Shown here: positions 27,001 through 36,800 of the stretch, one piece after another | Layout of the letters: every line of letters begins with the position of its first letter | Position numbering within the stretch: position 1 is the stretch's first letter | NCBI GenBank assembly: GCA_000697355.1 | Contig: JNEN01000882.1 | Span: 62,001 to 126,000 of the forward strand | Length of the DNA stretch: 64,000 nucleotides | From: Syncephalastrum monosporum B8922 | Taxonomy: Eukaryota > Mucoromycota > Mucoromycetes > Mucorales > Syncephalastraceae | Direction of reading: 5' to 3' | Notes under the pieces: generated by a model | The model's input: only the letters and a program-made list of their open reading frames with translations | Database searches by the model: none | What the model was told of the DNA's origin: nothing | Program-made: the position numbers and the translations under genes

Positions 27001-28728
27001 CGCGGGGAGAGTAAACGGAGTGGGCATCCCATATTAGCAGATTTCATTAAAAGAAGTTGACCATAGCTAGAAGACACACTCTAATATACTATCCAGAAAC
27101 ACATTCAAAGGTACCTATAACATTGATCCACCGTTACGAAACCACCATACCTCTAAATTCAAACATCTAGAGCACGTTCGTCATACTACTGTGCGCAGAT
27201 ATGACAAAGAATAAACGGTCAAAATGATACATGCATGTGACATTAGCGGATGACCTGTTATACGTTTTTGTGCTGGCGTTTCCACTTTTGTATGATCGGA
27301 GGTGATCGGTTGACTATTTCGCGAACTTTAGCACCAGCGATCATTTAAGCCAGGAGAGCCACGCAACTTGCCTTAGAAGCTCTACGCGTGTGCATTTGCA
27401 TGCGCGCACTTACGACCAGAGAAATTATCGTGTGAAGAAAGGTGACAAAAAAGCTTTCGGAATACTTTTGCTGAAAAGATGCATCCATTCAATTTCACTC
27501 CCGGAAGTTCATGTGATTATTAAATACCGTTTGACCCATGTTTTGAAAATATAGACAGGTACGTAAGGCATGTTTTTCAGTCAAATGAGAATTATACAGA
27601 ATCTACAGCGCACTGATACTACATTGATATGCGTAAATGCTGCGCGCATGTCACATGCATAGAAAATCCGAAACGCCCGGCCTCAGTGCATGGACATTTC
27701 CAAGTGACGCGTTAGAATGGACGTGTCAAAGAATACGTTTTTCACACACAAGCTGACTGAAGAATTGATAGGATCGAAATTTAATATAAGCTTTGTGGTA
27801 CGCCTGTCTGGTATGGTGACTAGGACGTTTGAACTTTTCTTATAGTGATAGATTTTGCGTCGAAACCACCGGGGCTGAGTTTGTCGCTTCGCCACCTGTG
27901 GATTTTATCAAACTGCGCCAAACAACATTCATGCAACGTAGCCACAGCGCGGTCGCCGCACTTCGAGCTCCTTTTTTTTACGGTAAAAAAAACCCAGTGA
28001 AAGGTATGACGACAGTCTCTAGCGGCGAGCTTAACTGACAGCCGACTGGCGCGGTATCTCGATTCGAAGTACAGCATGAATGTGGTTTGAGTAACATGGA
28101 GTCAACTTTCCTGGAAGTTGTGATCCCATATGATACGGGATCAGCGTATCATTGACGTTTCAACACTAAAGTCAGGACCGCAAGGCAAACAGAAGGAGCA
28201 CAGAGAAAAGTAAAACAAGATAGAAAGAGAGAGAGAAAGAGAGAGCGTGTGTGAGTGTGTGTGGCGAGTAGGCGGTGTGTGCGTGTGTGTATATATGCGA
28301 AAAAGTCACCCTCCCTCCCCCAGCTTCTCCCCCGATTTGTTGTCCTTTCACGCCTTGCTTTCTCACCTTCTCTCTTTCTCTTTCTATTTTACTCACGCAA
28401 TCGCCTTCCTTCTACCCCTTCTTTACTTGCTACGCACCCCGCATTTCTTCTGCTTATCTGCTCATTCTTCTTGGTACTCGGTAAGTTATACCCATTCCTG
28501 CCCATTCCACTGGCCTCTTACCAAACTGCTCTGCCCTTCTCCAATGCACTATATATAAGTAAAGCTATTGGCATTGACATTCTCTCTTTGTCTTCTTTTC
28601 CTCACTCTTGACTCATTCATTGTGGTCATCCTTTTCCCGACCTGATAAAGATACACTCTCCCACGCGAAGTGGAGCCAGTACAAGAGCGAAATAACGTGA
28701 TTTTATACCCCCACCCCTATAACATAAC
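24068..28728. other. 4.7-kb region without a recognisable gene
   Basis: The largest gap in the window, between the divergent Cdc24 and Ras genes. Only short frames occur; the longest (26461-26850, minus, 129 residues) has no recognised motif and its composition is unconvincing. There are poly-T tracts (near 25950-25968), a CT/GA-rich purine-pyrimidine block near 28200-28400 just upstream of Ras, and overlapping inverted repeats at 28121-28151. I saw no terminal repeats, transposase or reverse-transcriptase motifs. It may hold long promoters, non-coding RNA or decayed sequence. Confidence 0.45.
28121..28151. promoter_or_regulatory. Two overlapping, mutually exclusive inverted repeats
   Basis: TGATCCC (28121-28127) can pair with GGGATCA (28137-28143), and TGATACG (28131-28137) can pair with CGTATCA (28145-28151). 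The two seven-base stems share position 28137 and interleave, so only one can form at a time. The site lies about 580 bp upstream of the Ras start. Function is unknown; tandem palindromic half-sites for a dimeric factor are another reading. Confidence 0.4.
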
Positions 28729-29792
28729 ATGATGCTTTACAAACTGGTCGTGCTCGGTGACGGTGGCGTAGGAAAGGCAAGTAAAAGAAACAATGAAATC
28801 TTCTATGCCACGTAACTCATGCTATTTTATTTTACTCTAGACTGCATTGACAATTCAGGTACTACCCAAAACCCAGAAACAACACCCAGAACAAAGTGGA
28901 GGAATCTCTGGCTCACTAGGCCAAACGTGTTTCTTTTTTGTTTTTCTTTTCGTTACCTTCCCCTTCACTTTTCCTTCTCTTTAATTATTACTGACATTGC
29001 GATTGCTGCTTTCTACAGCTTTGCCTCAATCATTTTGTCGGTAAGTCGGTTCAGCAAATCTGCCATGGTTTAACCGAGGTCTTTTTCTTTTCTTTCTCCA
29101 GAGGTATGTTCAGCAAAGGATGCAGCTCCACATCACATTTCTATTGCATCTAAAACTTTGAGCTCGCCAGACATATGATCCTACGATCGAAGACTCCTAT
29201 CGCAAGCAAGTCGTCATTGACGATCAGCCTTGCGTCCTCGAAGTTCTTGATACCGCTGGTCAAGGTACAAAAGGATAAAATAGCTATTCTCTTGGATCAT
29301 ATATACATATTGACTCTTTCTATATGACAGAGGAATACACCGCGCTCCGCGACCAGTGGATAAGGTAAATGCATAGTATACAAGTAAACAATGAACAAGG
29401 GCCTTCTGAACCCTTATTCTGTTAGGGATGGTGAGGGCTTCCTGCTTGTCTACTCCATTACAGCACGCTCCACATTCGAACGCATCGAACGGTTCCGCGA
29501 GCAGATATTCCGGGTCAAAGATGTGGATAACGTGCCACTGATGCTGGTTGGAAACAAATGTGACAGGGTGACCGAACGGGAAGTGACCCGTGAAGAAGGT
29601 CTGATGATGGCCCGACGCTTGGGTTGTGACTTTATCGAGACATCCGCCAAAACATGTGTCAACGTCGAACGATCCTTTTACCAGGTTGTCAAAATCATCC
29701 GTGCTCAGCGTGAAGGCGTACGAGGCTCAAAAGGCCATCGCAGCAAGAACGGCGGAGGAAACAAGAAGTCAACCAAGTGCAAAATCCTGTAA
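28729..29792 (+). CDS. Ras-family small GTPase
   Basis: Membrane-anchored GTPase switch. Seven coding exons (28729-28776, 28841-28858, 29019-29040, 29102-29103, 29171-29264, 29331-29364, 29426-29792) give 194 residues. G motifs: GDGGVGKTALT (P-loop), switch [13 protein letters not shown], switch [21 protein letters not shown] and ETSAK. The C-terminus is basic ([16 protein letters not shown]) with a CAAX box CKIL; a terminal Leu predicts geranylgeranylation. Position 12-equivalent is Gly, as in normal Ras. Two structural oddities: the first intron has a GC donor (GGAAAG then GCAAGT), and the codon for Glu before TYDPT needs a 2-nt exon (AG, 29102-29103) between canonical acceptor and donor. 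The effector region is Ras-like; Ras rather than Rap/Rsr1 is my preference. Confidence 0.93.
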
Positions 29793-31285
29793 AACAAAAT
29801 AGCACACGCTTTTGATCTTACCTATATAATAAATAATTATGTTTTATGTGTTGAGATGGGACACTACACACAACAAAGGTGTCGAACCTTGCGCGACCAA
29901 GAAAAGTTTCCGTCATCCTGCTATCAGGTTATATAACGCACTATCGCTGTTTCTTATCTTTTCCTTTTTGTTTTATCAGTATGCAACCAGCATCTTGCTC
30001 ATTAGTAGTCTCTTTTCGATAAATATGTACCACATTGTCTTTTACTCTTGTTTTTGCGAGAACCATTTGAGATATAGAGAAGGCAGATAAGCTAACTGAC
30101 ATCAGTACCCTAGGACTCTTTTTCCCGTCGTAAATGTGAACCGCGTGATAGCAAAGTAGGTATAAGAATCCTTTAAACAACGCGCAAGAATACCTCACGT
30201 CAATTCCAATCAGGGTCTTCTTTCTTCCTGCGTTCTTTCCCTTTGGGCAGACGCGGTTCATTTACTGCATAACAGTCCATTGATGCGAGTCTGTCTCATA
30301 AAGACGCTGTTTTTTCCCACGTCTACTTTTCTTCTTTTCTTTGTTCTCTTCAAAGTCTTTTCAAGCAAGTACTATACACTATACAGGATGATGTATAGAA
30401 GCATGAGATAACAAGGGCAATAGAGACGGTACGAGTGCTCAAGTCTCTTTGCCACCGATTGCTCGTCCATGGACCTGTGTGCATGATAGTAAGTGGTCGG
30501 GTTGACAGTAATATGGATTTCTATCCTGCTCCTTGCCTATCGCGATTGCTCTTCCATATTTTCTTCCCCTCTCCCTTTCCCTCGTTTGCGTCTTCCTAGC
30601 CTAAGCGGTCGATGTCCAGTATCACTGTTGACAGCTAGCACCCCGCCCCATAGACATGTGCCCCTGCGCCAGAAAGTTGCCCCACGCCCACCGGTAAGGA
30701 TCTGCAGATGGTATTTGAAACTGTGGCTAAAAAATTCCATTCAGCCACAGGTGAGGCAGCGGCCACGCGCCGTGAGGACATATCGACTACGGCTCCGGCC
30801 GCTTACGTACGTAGAAAATTGAAGTGTAGTACCCGAGGACTAATTTTGGGGAGGAAAAGCCATAGGCTAAGTAAGGACACTATCACAACCCATCGAGCTT
30901 GAGCTGCAAGCTCGCTTCTCTGCCTTACACTCCACATTTTGATACTGTATACCGCGTCGCCTTACGTGGCTTTTTCTTTCCTTTTATTTTCCTGTAGCCG
31001 TCTTCCCCCTCCCTACCCCTTAATATTCACAATAATGGCATTGTGTAGTAAAGAAAATATAAGTCATTTTTGCTCGCGAAAAAAAAAATTTGTCAGGGAG
31101 ATGGACTGACGTTCCATAAAGGGAGAAGACAGAGAAAATGAGCCGCAGGCACGCAGGGGAGGGGGAGGGGTACCAAATATTGCGTTTAATTATCATCCAT
31201 CGAGCTTGCACAATGCCGCCCTTTGTCTCTCTCTTTTCTTCTTTCTTTATCGGCCTTCTCTGAGACTGTGCACCGTCACGCAGAC
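29793..31285. other. Intergenic region between Ras and NCS-1
   Basis: About 1.5 kb, pyrimidine-rich in places (30540-30600, 31200-31260). A short frame at 30708-30902 (MVFETVAKKFHSATG start) and splice-like GTAAGG/GTGAGG sites around it do not build into a recognisable protein. Confidence 0.4.
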
Positions 31286-32306
31286 ATGGGAAAAGCGCAG
31301 AGTAAGCTCACCACAGAGCAGCTCGGAGAGCTCCAAAAGCAAACTTACTGTAAGCAGCGAAATGCACTCTGAATGATCCCGCACGCCTTCACGCCGATGA
31401 CAACTAAAATGATGCGCATATCATTCTTCACTCAACCTTAGTCGACAAAAGAGAGCTTCAGCAATGGTACTGGCTATAGATGCTGAACAAACATGAGCAG
31501 TAGAATGAGTTCTGTTTATTTTCTCCTTTCTGACACGCCCATGGACACCATACAGGTACAAAGGCTTCCTCAAAGACTGCCCTTCTGGTCAGCTCGACAA
31601 GACTGCGTTCCAAAAGATATATAAGCAGTTCTTCCCATTTGGCGACTCCTCTGGTTTCGCTGAGCATGTCTTCCACGTTTTTGATGAAAACAAGAATGGT
31701 GCCATTGATTTCAAGGAATTCATCTGCGCCCTGTCGATCACAAGTCGGGGCCGTCTTGACGAAAAATTGCTCTGTAAGCTTCGTTTTTTTTTTAGTAATG
31801 GATGAACTACACCATGTCCACGTCGAATCTCTCTATTGACGCATCCTTTATATTACCCATATATTTATCTGTTTATCTAGGGGCTTTTCGGGTTAGTCCT
31901 AAACATGCAGAGAGCAATGAGCAGGCAAAACTACGGGGTTATTTTTTATTGACAGCAACACCATCATGTATAGCTTTATGATATCGATAATGACGGACGC
32001 ATTGAGCGGGCAGAAATGTTATGTGTCGTAGAAGCCATCTACAAAATGGTAGGCAGCATGGTCAAGCTACCGCTGGATGAAGACACGCCGGGGAAAAGAG
32101 TCAACAAGATATTTGCTCTCATGGATCTGGTAAAACACGAACACAAAAGAGACAATGGAATAAAGCAACGCTGTATGCTGATCGATGCGTTTCATAATAC
32201 GATCAAGGACCATAACAACTACCTCACGATAGAAGAGTTCAAAGCAGGCTCGAAAAAGGATCCCACCGTGGTGCAGGCACTTAGTCTTTACGATGGCCTT
32301 GTGTAG
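31286..32306 (+). CDS. Neuronal calcium sensor 1 / frequenin
   Basis: N-myristoylated EF-hand sensor; in yeast the homologue Frq1 activates the phosphatidylinositol 4-kinase Pik1. Six exons (31286-31349, 31442-31466, 31556-31773, 31881-31891, 31974-32129, 32208-32306) give exactly 190 residues, the family length. It starts [13 protein letters not shown] (Gly2 myristoylation site), with the degenerate first hand around [18 protein letters not shown]2 [16 protein letters not shown]3 [16 protein letters not shown]4 [14 protein letters not shown] (Asn at the usual Gly position 6), and ends ALSLYDGLV. Exon 4 has only 11 nt (31881-31891). The last intron (32130-32207) is 78 nt and has no in-frame stop, so its retention would insert 26 residues into EF4. 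Confidence 0.95.
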
Positions 32307-32698
32307 TCCCGACTATAGGTTCTCGTTTTTCTTTTTCCCAGCATCCTGTTCTAATGCTAGACACTCCTGCGCACAACATATAGATTGACATGCATGCTCC
32401 TAGCTAGTTTTATCCTGATAGCCTGAGTATCAAGTCCTGGCCTTTTCCATACAGACAATGCCACTGAGAAAACCATCTAAGCATGACTACACATAAAAAG
32501 AGGGATTGGCATAATAATGGGATATAAACACAGGATGGGCATAGAACAAGGGAGAGAAATAGAGATAGAGAGAGAAACGGAAGCTGGAACGACGCTTTTT
32601 ATTGTGAATCGAATGAAGAAACCAAAGCGACGGATTTACTACAAATACAAAAAAAATGGTGTGTCAGTTCATACTTCCATGGTTTGCTATGTCTTTTT
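32307..32698. other. Convergent 3' region of NCS-1 and uL24
   Basis: About 390 bp of terminator sequence for two converging genes, with GAGA/AGAGAG simple sequence near 32550-32575. No gene was seen. Confidence 0.45.
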
Positions 32699-33350
32699 TC
32701 AAAACCCTACCTCCTGCATCTTCTCGGTCTTCTTGGAGCGGTCCTTACGCTCCAGGATGGCCTCACGGCTCTTGTCGAGCTTGAGCTTGGTGACGACAAC
32801 GTTGGAGGGGTGAACGCCGATGGAGACGGTGGCACCGTTGACCTTCTCGCGGTGGACGCGGTCAATGTGGATGACCCACTTCTTACGGTAGACCTGGACG
32901 ACCTTGCCCTCACGACCCTTGAGGGAGCCGCGGACGACCAAGACTTCGTCGTCTTTGCGGACAGGGATGGAGCGGGTCTAACCATGCAAAGTCAATGACT
33001 GGGCTTTCCCCCCCTTTCTGTATTCACTCAATCGCTTACGTTGTACTTCTCGCGAAGTTCCTTGGAGAGGGCTGAGCTCATGATCTTGCGGCGCGCATCC
33101 GAGGGGGCAGAGAAGTGGGCCTTTCTGCACTTGCGGCGCGACGAGCTGACATCTATTATACATTCGCAGGAGAATCGCAATTGAGCCCATGTCCATTAAG
33201 TTGCCGTCTCTTTTTTTTTTTTTCTCTCTCTTGTTTTGCTTGCATCGATCGCATCCATCCGTTCATCCATCCATCCGTAGACTCGCACGCTCGACTCGGG
33301 TAGCATCCATGGATGCATCTTTGATGTATCTTACCAGCACTGAACTTCAT
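32699..33350 (-). CDS. 60S ribosomal protein uL24 (L26)
   Basis: Large-subunit protein near the exit tunnel. Three exons on the minus strand (33350-33335, 33152-33040, 32977-32699) give 135 residues: [59 protein letters not shown] (the KOW motif), [18 protein letters not shown] and the end [11 protein letters not shown]. The last three residues extend past the usual KMQE end; a further 3' intron at GTAGGG is a less likely alternative. The first exon codes for only five residues plus one base. The 182-nt first intron carries an (ATCC)n/(GGAT)n repeat shared with the eL42 gene at 50.8 kb. Confidence 0.95.
33263..33278 (-). repeat. GGAT repeat in uL24 intron 1
   Basis: On the sense (minus) strand it reads ACGGATGGATGGATGA, 16 bases identical to a segment in the first intron of eL42 (50906-50921). 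More GGATG units flank it. Confidence 0.85.
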
Positions 33351-33671
33351 GGTTGAGTGTGTTGAGAAAGAGGGCGGACGTTGGATGGCCGCTGTGGGTC
33401 GTAATCAGCCTCGCTCGCTTGCCCCGCCCGCCCAGAGCCCACATTGAACCAGATTTCGAAAACCGCACCAACCAGACCACCTACATCATCTCCACCTCCA
33501 AATGCTGCTTGTTGTCCTCTTCTTTTCTTCTGAAGTAGTTATTTGTTGTTAATACATGAATTATCTCACAGAAGTGCCCTGTTTTTTCCGAAAGCTATCT
33601 ACAGCCCGTAATAAACAGATGGATGCTGTAGATCATATTGTATTGTATCATTTTCATTTTTTTCTGCGGCC
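33351..33671. promoter_or_regulatory. Divergent promoter region, uL24 (-) and Tcp11-like gene (+)
   Basis: Only 321 bp separate the two start codons. CCGCCCGCCC near 33425 is the GC-richest part; the right side near the Tcp11-like start is AT-rich. No specific ribosomal-protein element is claimed. Confidence 0.45.
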
Positions 33672-34904
33672 ATGGAAAGCACCCATAGAGAGCACGCAGC
33701 ACTTCTAGGAAGCTACCAAAAGCTCGGCTTGCCTTCCGTATCTGACAAAACAACGTGGATCACCTTTAAAGATATAGCAAGCACCATTTCTCGTAAAGAT
33801 GTCATGGAGACCACGAGGGCTGTGCTTGCAGACTTATTGCCCCACGACGCCGACGCTGACACTGACGCGCGCAGAGCTCGCGTCTTTTTGAGTACGTACT
33901 GTTTTGCGCTGCACGACGATGAGCTACTATCGGATGCGCCGAAAGAAGTCAAGAAGGTAAATGCTGTACTGAGCGCTTCCAGGTCAGCCATCGCCTTTAA
34001 CGCAAAAAAGTAGAGCATTCAAAACTTGTCCCAGTTCACGCTCGAAGCGTTTGAGGCATGCCTACACGACCCAACGTCCGTTTGTATTCGGCACAGACTT
34101 GGCAGGGGATTCCAAACGTATGCCGATGTCTTTCTAGCCTGGCGGAAGCAAGACCGTGCGTGGCTCATCCAGTGGACGCGCGAGTACGACGAAGAACTCG
34201 AGCAGCTACGGCGGGCGATGGTGGCGCGCACCGAGGGAGAAGAAGCAGCGCTGGTGAATAGATGTGTCAGAAAAAACAGACAGCGTGTACGGCGTATGAT
34301 GCGTTTACTCGATCCGAAAGACAGTCTAGCCCACGGTGACTTTGGTGAGGATGGACAAGAAGAGCAAGAAAGGTGCGACCCGGCCTCCTCATTTGCCTGG
34401 GACCCCGCATGTGCGATCAAGCAATCCTTGATAGCGTTGATGGTCTCCTCAAAGCAGATCGAAGGCTTCTATTGCCCGTTGGAGCCTGCGCGTCGAAAGG
34501 CACACGCACTGGCTGTTCGGAGCACGGCGTATTTTTTACTGCGCCGCCATACCCAGCGAGAAGACCTAGTCGACTGGATCACAGCCATGTATTTCCAGCA
34601 GGGGCCTTATCGTTTTGCAGATAGCATGGCGAGCATTATCGCCACCTCGGCAGAACGGGCCGCTGTCCGCCGCACTATCATACGATCGTGGCGCGGCAGG
34701 GGTGGCCTGTATCGTGTGGCATGTCGACGGATACGCCAGCTGTTGCTTGGCTCCGTGAACAAGGGGGGTCCAAGCACGATGCGGTTGAAGAGCTATGGTG
34801 TCGAATGTTTTGAGGCATCGATCCAGGAGCTCTGCATGGATGCGCGTCAAATGATAGATGCACATTATCGTGCTTTTGCGCCGACGTATGCCAAAATATT
34901 CTAG
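33672..34904 (+). CDS. Hypothetical protein, weak Tcp11/Sok1-like resemblance
   Basis: Two exons (33672-33956, 34035-34904) give 384 residues; the intron has a GTAAAT donor and a CCCAG acceptor and contains an in-frame TAG, so splicing is required. The protein is all-helical in appearance, with RARVFLSTYCFALHDDELLS, then FQTYADVFLAWRKQDRAWLI and QWTREYDEELEQLRRAM. A string of helices follows (SSKQIEGFYCPL, DLVDWITAMYFQQG), a basic segment RSWRGRGGLYRVACRRIRQL, and the end AFAPTYAKIF. The F-x2-Y-x3-F-x2-W-x3-D spacing reminds me of fungal Tcp11/Sok1 proteins, which are linked to cAMP signalling, but this is a weak impression. No signal peptide or membrane segment is evident. Confidence 0.6.
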
Positions 34905-35209
34905 AATAGAGATAGACATATAGATTACACGTATATATACGCATGGTTTTTACATGATTTTGTTTTAATTTTCTTCACTTTGTCAAAGAGGCGGGGAGGA
35001 AAAGAGGAAAGGGAAGGGAGAAGGAAAGCATAAGTACAAGCGGTAATAGAATGCAGTAAATAGAGATAAGCCGCGACGGAGACAACGAAAGGGGGAGAGA
35101 AGAGCCGAAAGAAAATAAAAAGAAAAAAAGAGGGGATAGAGAGGGTATTGTAGGGAAGTATGTACATGGAAATCGAGAAGGGAGGGATTTTTGAGAGACT
35201 CTAGGCAGT
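34905..35209. other. Convergent 3' region of the Tcp11-like gene and Scs7
   Basis: About 300 bp between two converging stop codons, strongly purine-rich on the plus strand (GGGAGAAGG, AAAGAAAATAAAAAG). No gene was seen. Confidence 0.45.
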
Positions 35210-36446
35210 CTAGGCCTGCGACTCAAGCACCGTACCGAAGACATGATCCCAAAGCTTGGAAGTAATACCGTAGCCACCTTCGAAATTTTTGTAGTGGTGG
35301 GCCAAGTGATATCGTTTCATTTCGCCGAAATGAACGCGGATGACCTGGGCATGGTGCAAGTAATAGTGGATACAGTCGTAGCAGACGTAGCCAAAGAAAG
35401 CACCCGCGACAAAAGCGTGTGCTTTTGAGGTTGACAGCAGTTGATGCGTGAGCTGGATCACGGGCAGGCCAATCAAAATAGTCAGGGCGGGCGGCATCAC
35501 CAGACGCAGTCTAATTTGCGAAACAAGTAAAAAAAAAAAAAAAATTGTTTAGCGGAGTTGTTTGAGGATGTCATAGGACCCTTTTTTCTGTGTACCTGTC
35601 CATGGGCATATGATGGTGGATGCCATGAAGCGTAAAATGGCACAAGAGAGCCAAGGGATGGTCGGGCAAGAGATCGTCGAGATGGAAGAGGAAGCGGTGG
35701 AGGGTGTATTCGAGGAGGGACCAGAAGAGGACGCCGAGGCAAAAGACCTGCAGCGCCATCGTTGGGGTGAGACCGCAGCCGAGCGAACGCCAGAGTTGGT
35801 ACGCAACGAAGGGAAGCCAGACGAGCGGCACGGTGTACCAAGTCGTACGCGAGAGGACGTCGAGCCACGGGTTGGCAAAGTAGGGCACATAGTGAGACAC
35901 GAAACGCGGGCGGTGAACTTGATCCAGATAAAATGATTTGGACCACGTCGCGTACCAGAGCTGAGGGAAGAGGGGTTTGCCAAGGTCCAAGAACTCGTTA
36001 TCGCGCGTGGGTGGCCTCAGAAACGGCATCGATTTCTGTGTTTGTTGTTGTTGCTGTTGTTGTTGCTGTTGGGCTTGTACATGTTTTAGGGAGCCCTTGG
36101 GCGCATCGTCATCAGGGACGGTTGCTAGCTCGTCGTCCTCGTCTTCGCCTTCGCTCACAGAGAGGGACGGCGCACCACTCGACGAAGGCGAACAAGGCGA
36201 GTTGGGTACGAGTTCGCCAATGTAATATTCTTGCAGTAGCTCGTAGGCCGCGTCGGAATGGACGTGAAGGGACTCGTCGTGAAGGACGGTGGAGACGTCT
36301 GTGCCAGCAAAGGGCATCAGGATGTCTTGGCCACCGGGATGGTCGCGTACAAAGGGCGTGACATCGTAGACTTTGTTCTTGTAGACAAACCAGCACGACG
36401 TTTCGCTAGCGTGTTGCAGCACTTGGCTCATCGTGAAGGTCGACAT
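35210..36446 (-). CDS. Sphingolipid fatty acid 2-hydroxylase (Scs7/FA2H-type)
   Basis: ER enzyme that 2-hydroxylates the very-long-chain fatty acid of ceramide. Two exons (36446-35596 and 35510-35210) give 383 residues. The N-terminal cytochrome b5 domain has haem ligands in VRDHPGGQDILM and a second His in SLHVHSDAAYELL. A disordered acidic linker with eleven Gln (near 36040-36075) separates it from the hydroxylase domain, whose histidine boxes are EYTLHRFLFH, HFTLHGIHHHMPMDR, CIHYYLHHAQ and YHLAHHYKN. Hydrophobic helices lie between the boxes. I chose MSTFTMSQVL at 36446 because the b5 domain starts at once; the open frame continues upstream to 36518 with a hydrophobic stretch (LFLPLCSFCLLLLGAM) that could be a longer alternative start. 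Confidence 0.92.
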
Positions 36447-36800
36447 GGCGCCGAGAAGTAGCAAGCAGAAAGAGCAAAGAGGAAGAAAAAGGCGAGATGA
36501 GCAACCGAGGGAACTCACACCCTCTCTTTTTTTTTTTCAAAGGCACCCGCAGGCGAAAGTGGCGCGACAGAACGGACAGGCCGTGACACCTGCATTGAAA
36601 GCCCGCTTTTCTTTTCCCTCGAAGGACGCGCGGTAGGACACCCCCCCCCAAAAAATACAGCAGTGCGGGCCACTTGCGTTTCCACTGACCTCCTCTTCCC
36701 CCTCGTTTATCTCCCTTTGTTTCTCTCTTCTCTTCCTCTCCCCGTCTATCTGCCTTAATCTCTACGATTCGTACGATTGCAAGCGTAAGTGCAGCCCACG
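36447..36800. promoter_or_regulatory. Divergent promoter region, Scs7 (-) and G3BP-like gene (+)
   Basis: 354 bp between the two start codons, with pyrimidine-rich tracts near 36690-36740 typical of leaders and a GTAAGT...CAG pair at 36785-36794 that is too short to be an intron by itself. Confidence 0.4.

Noticed and set aside
24068..28728. A degenerate transposon in the gene-poor gap
   Set aside because: I found no terminal inverted or direct repeats, no target-site duplication and no transposase or reverse-transcriptase motifs by eye.
35610..35936. A 108-residue plus-strand frame and further frames up to 36361
   Set aside because: They overlap the histidine-box exon of the fatty-acid hydroxylase in antisense and show no motif.
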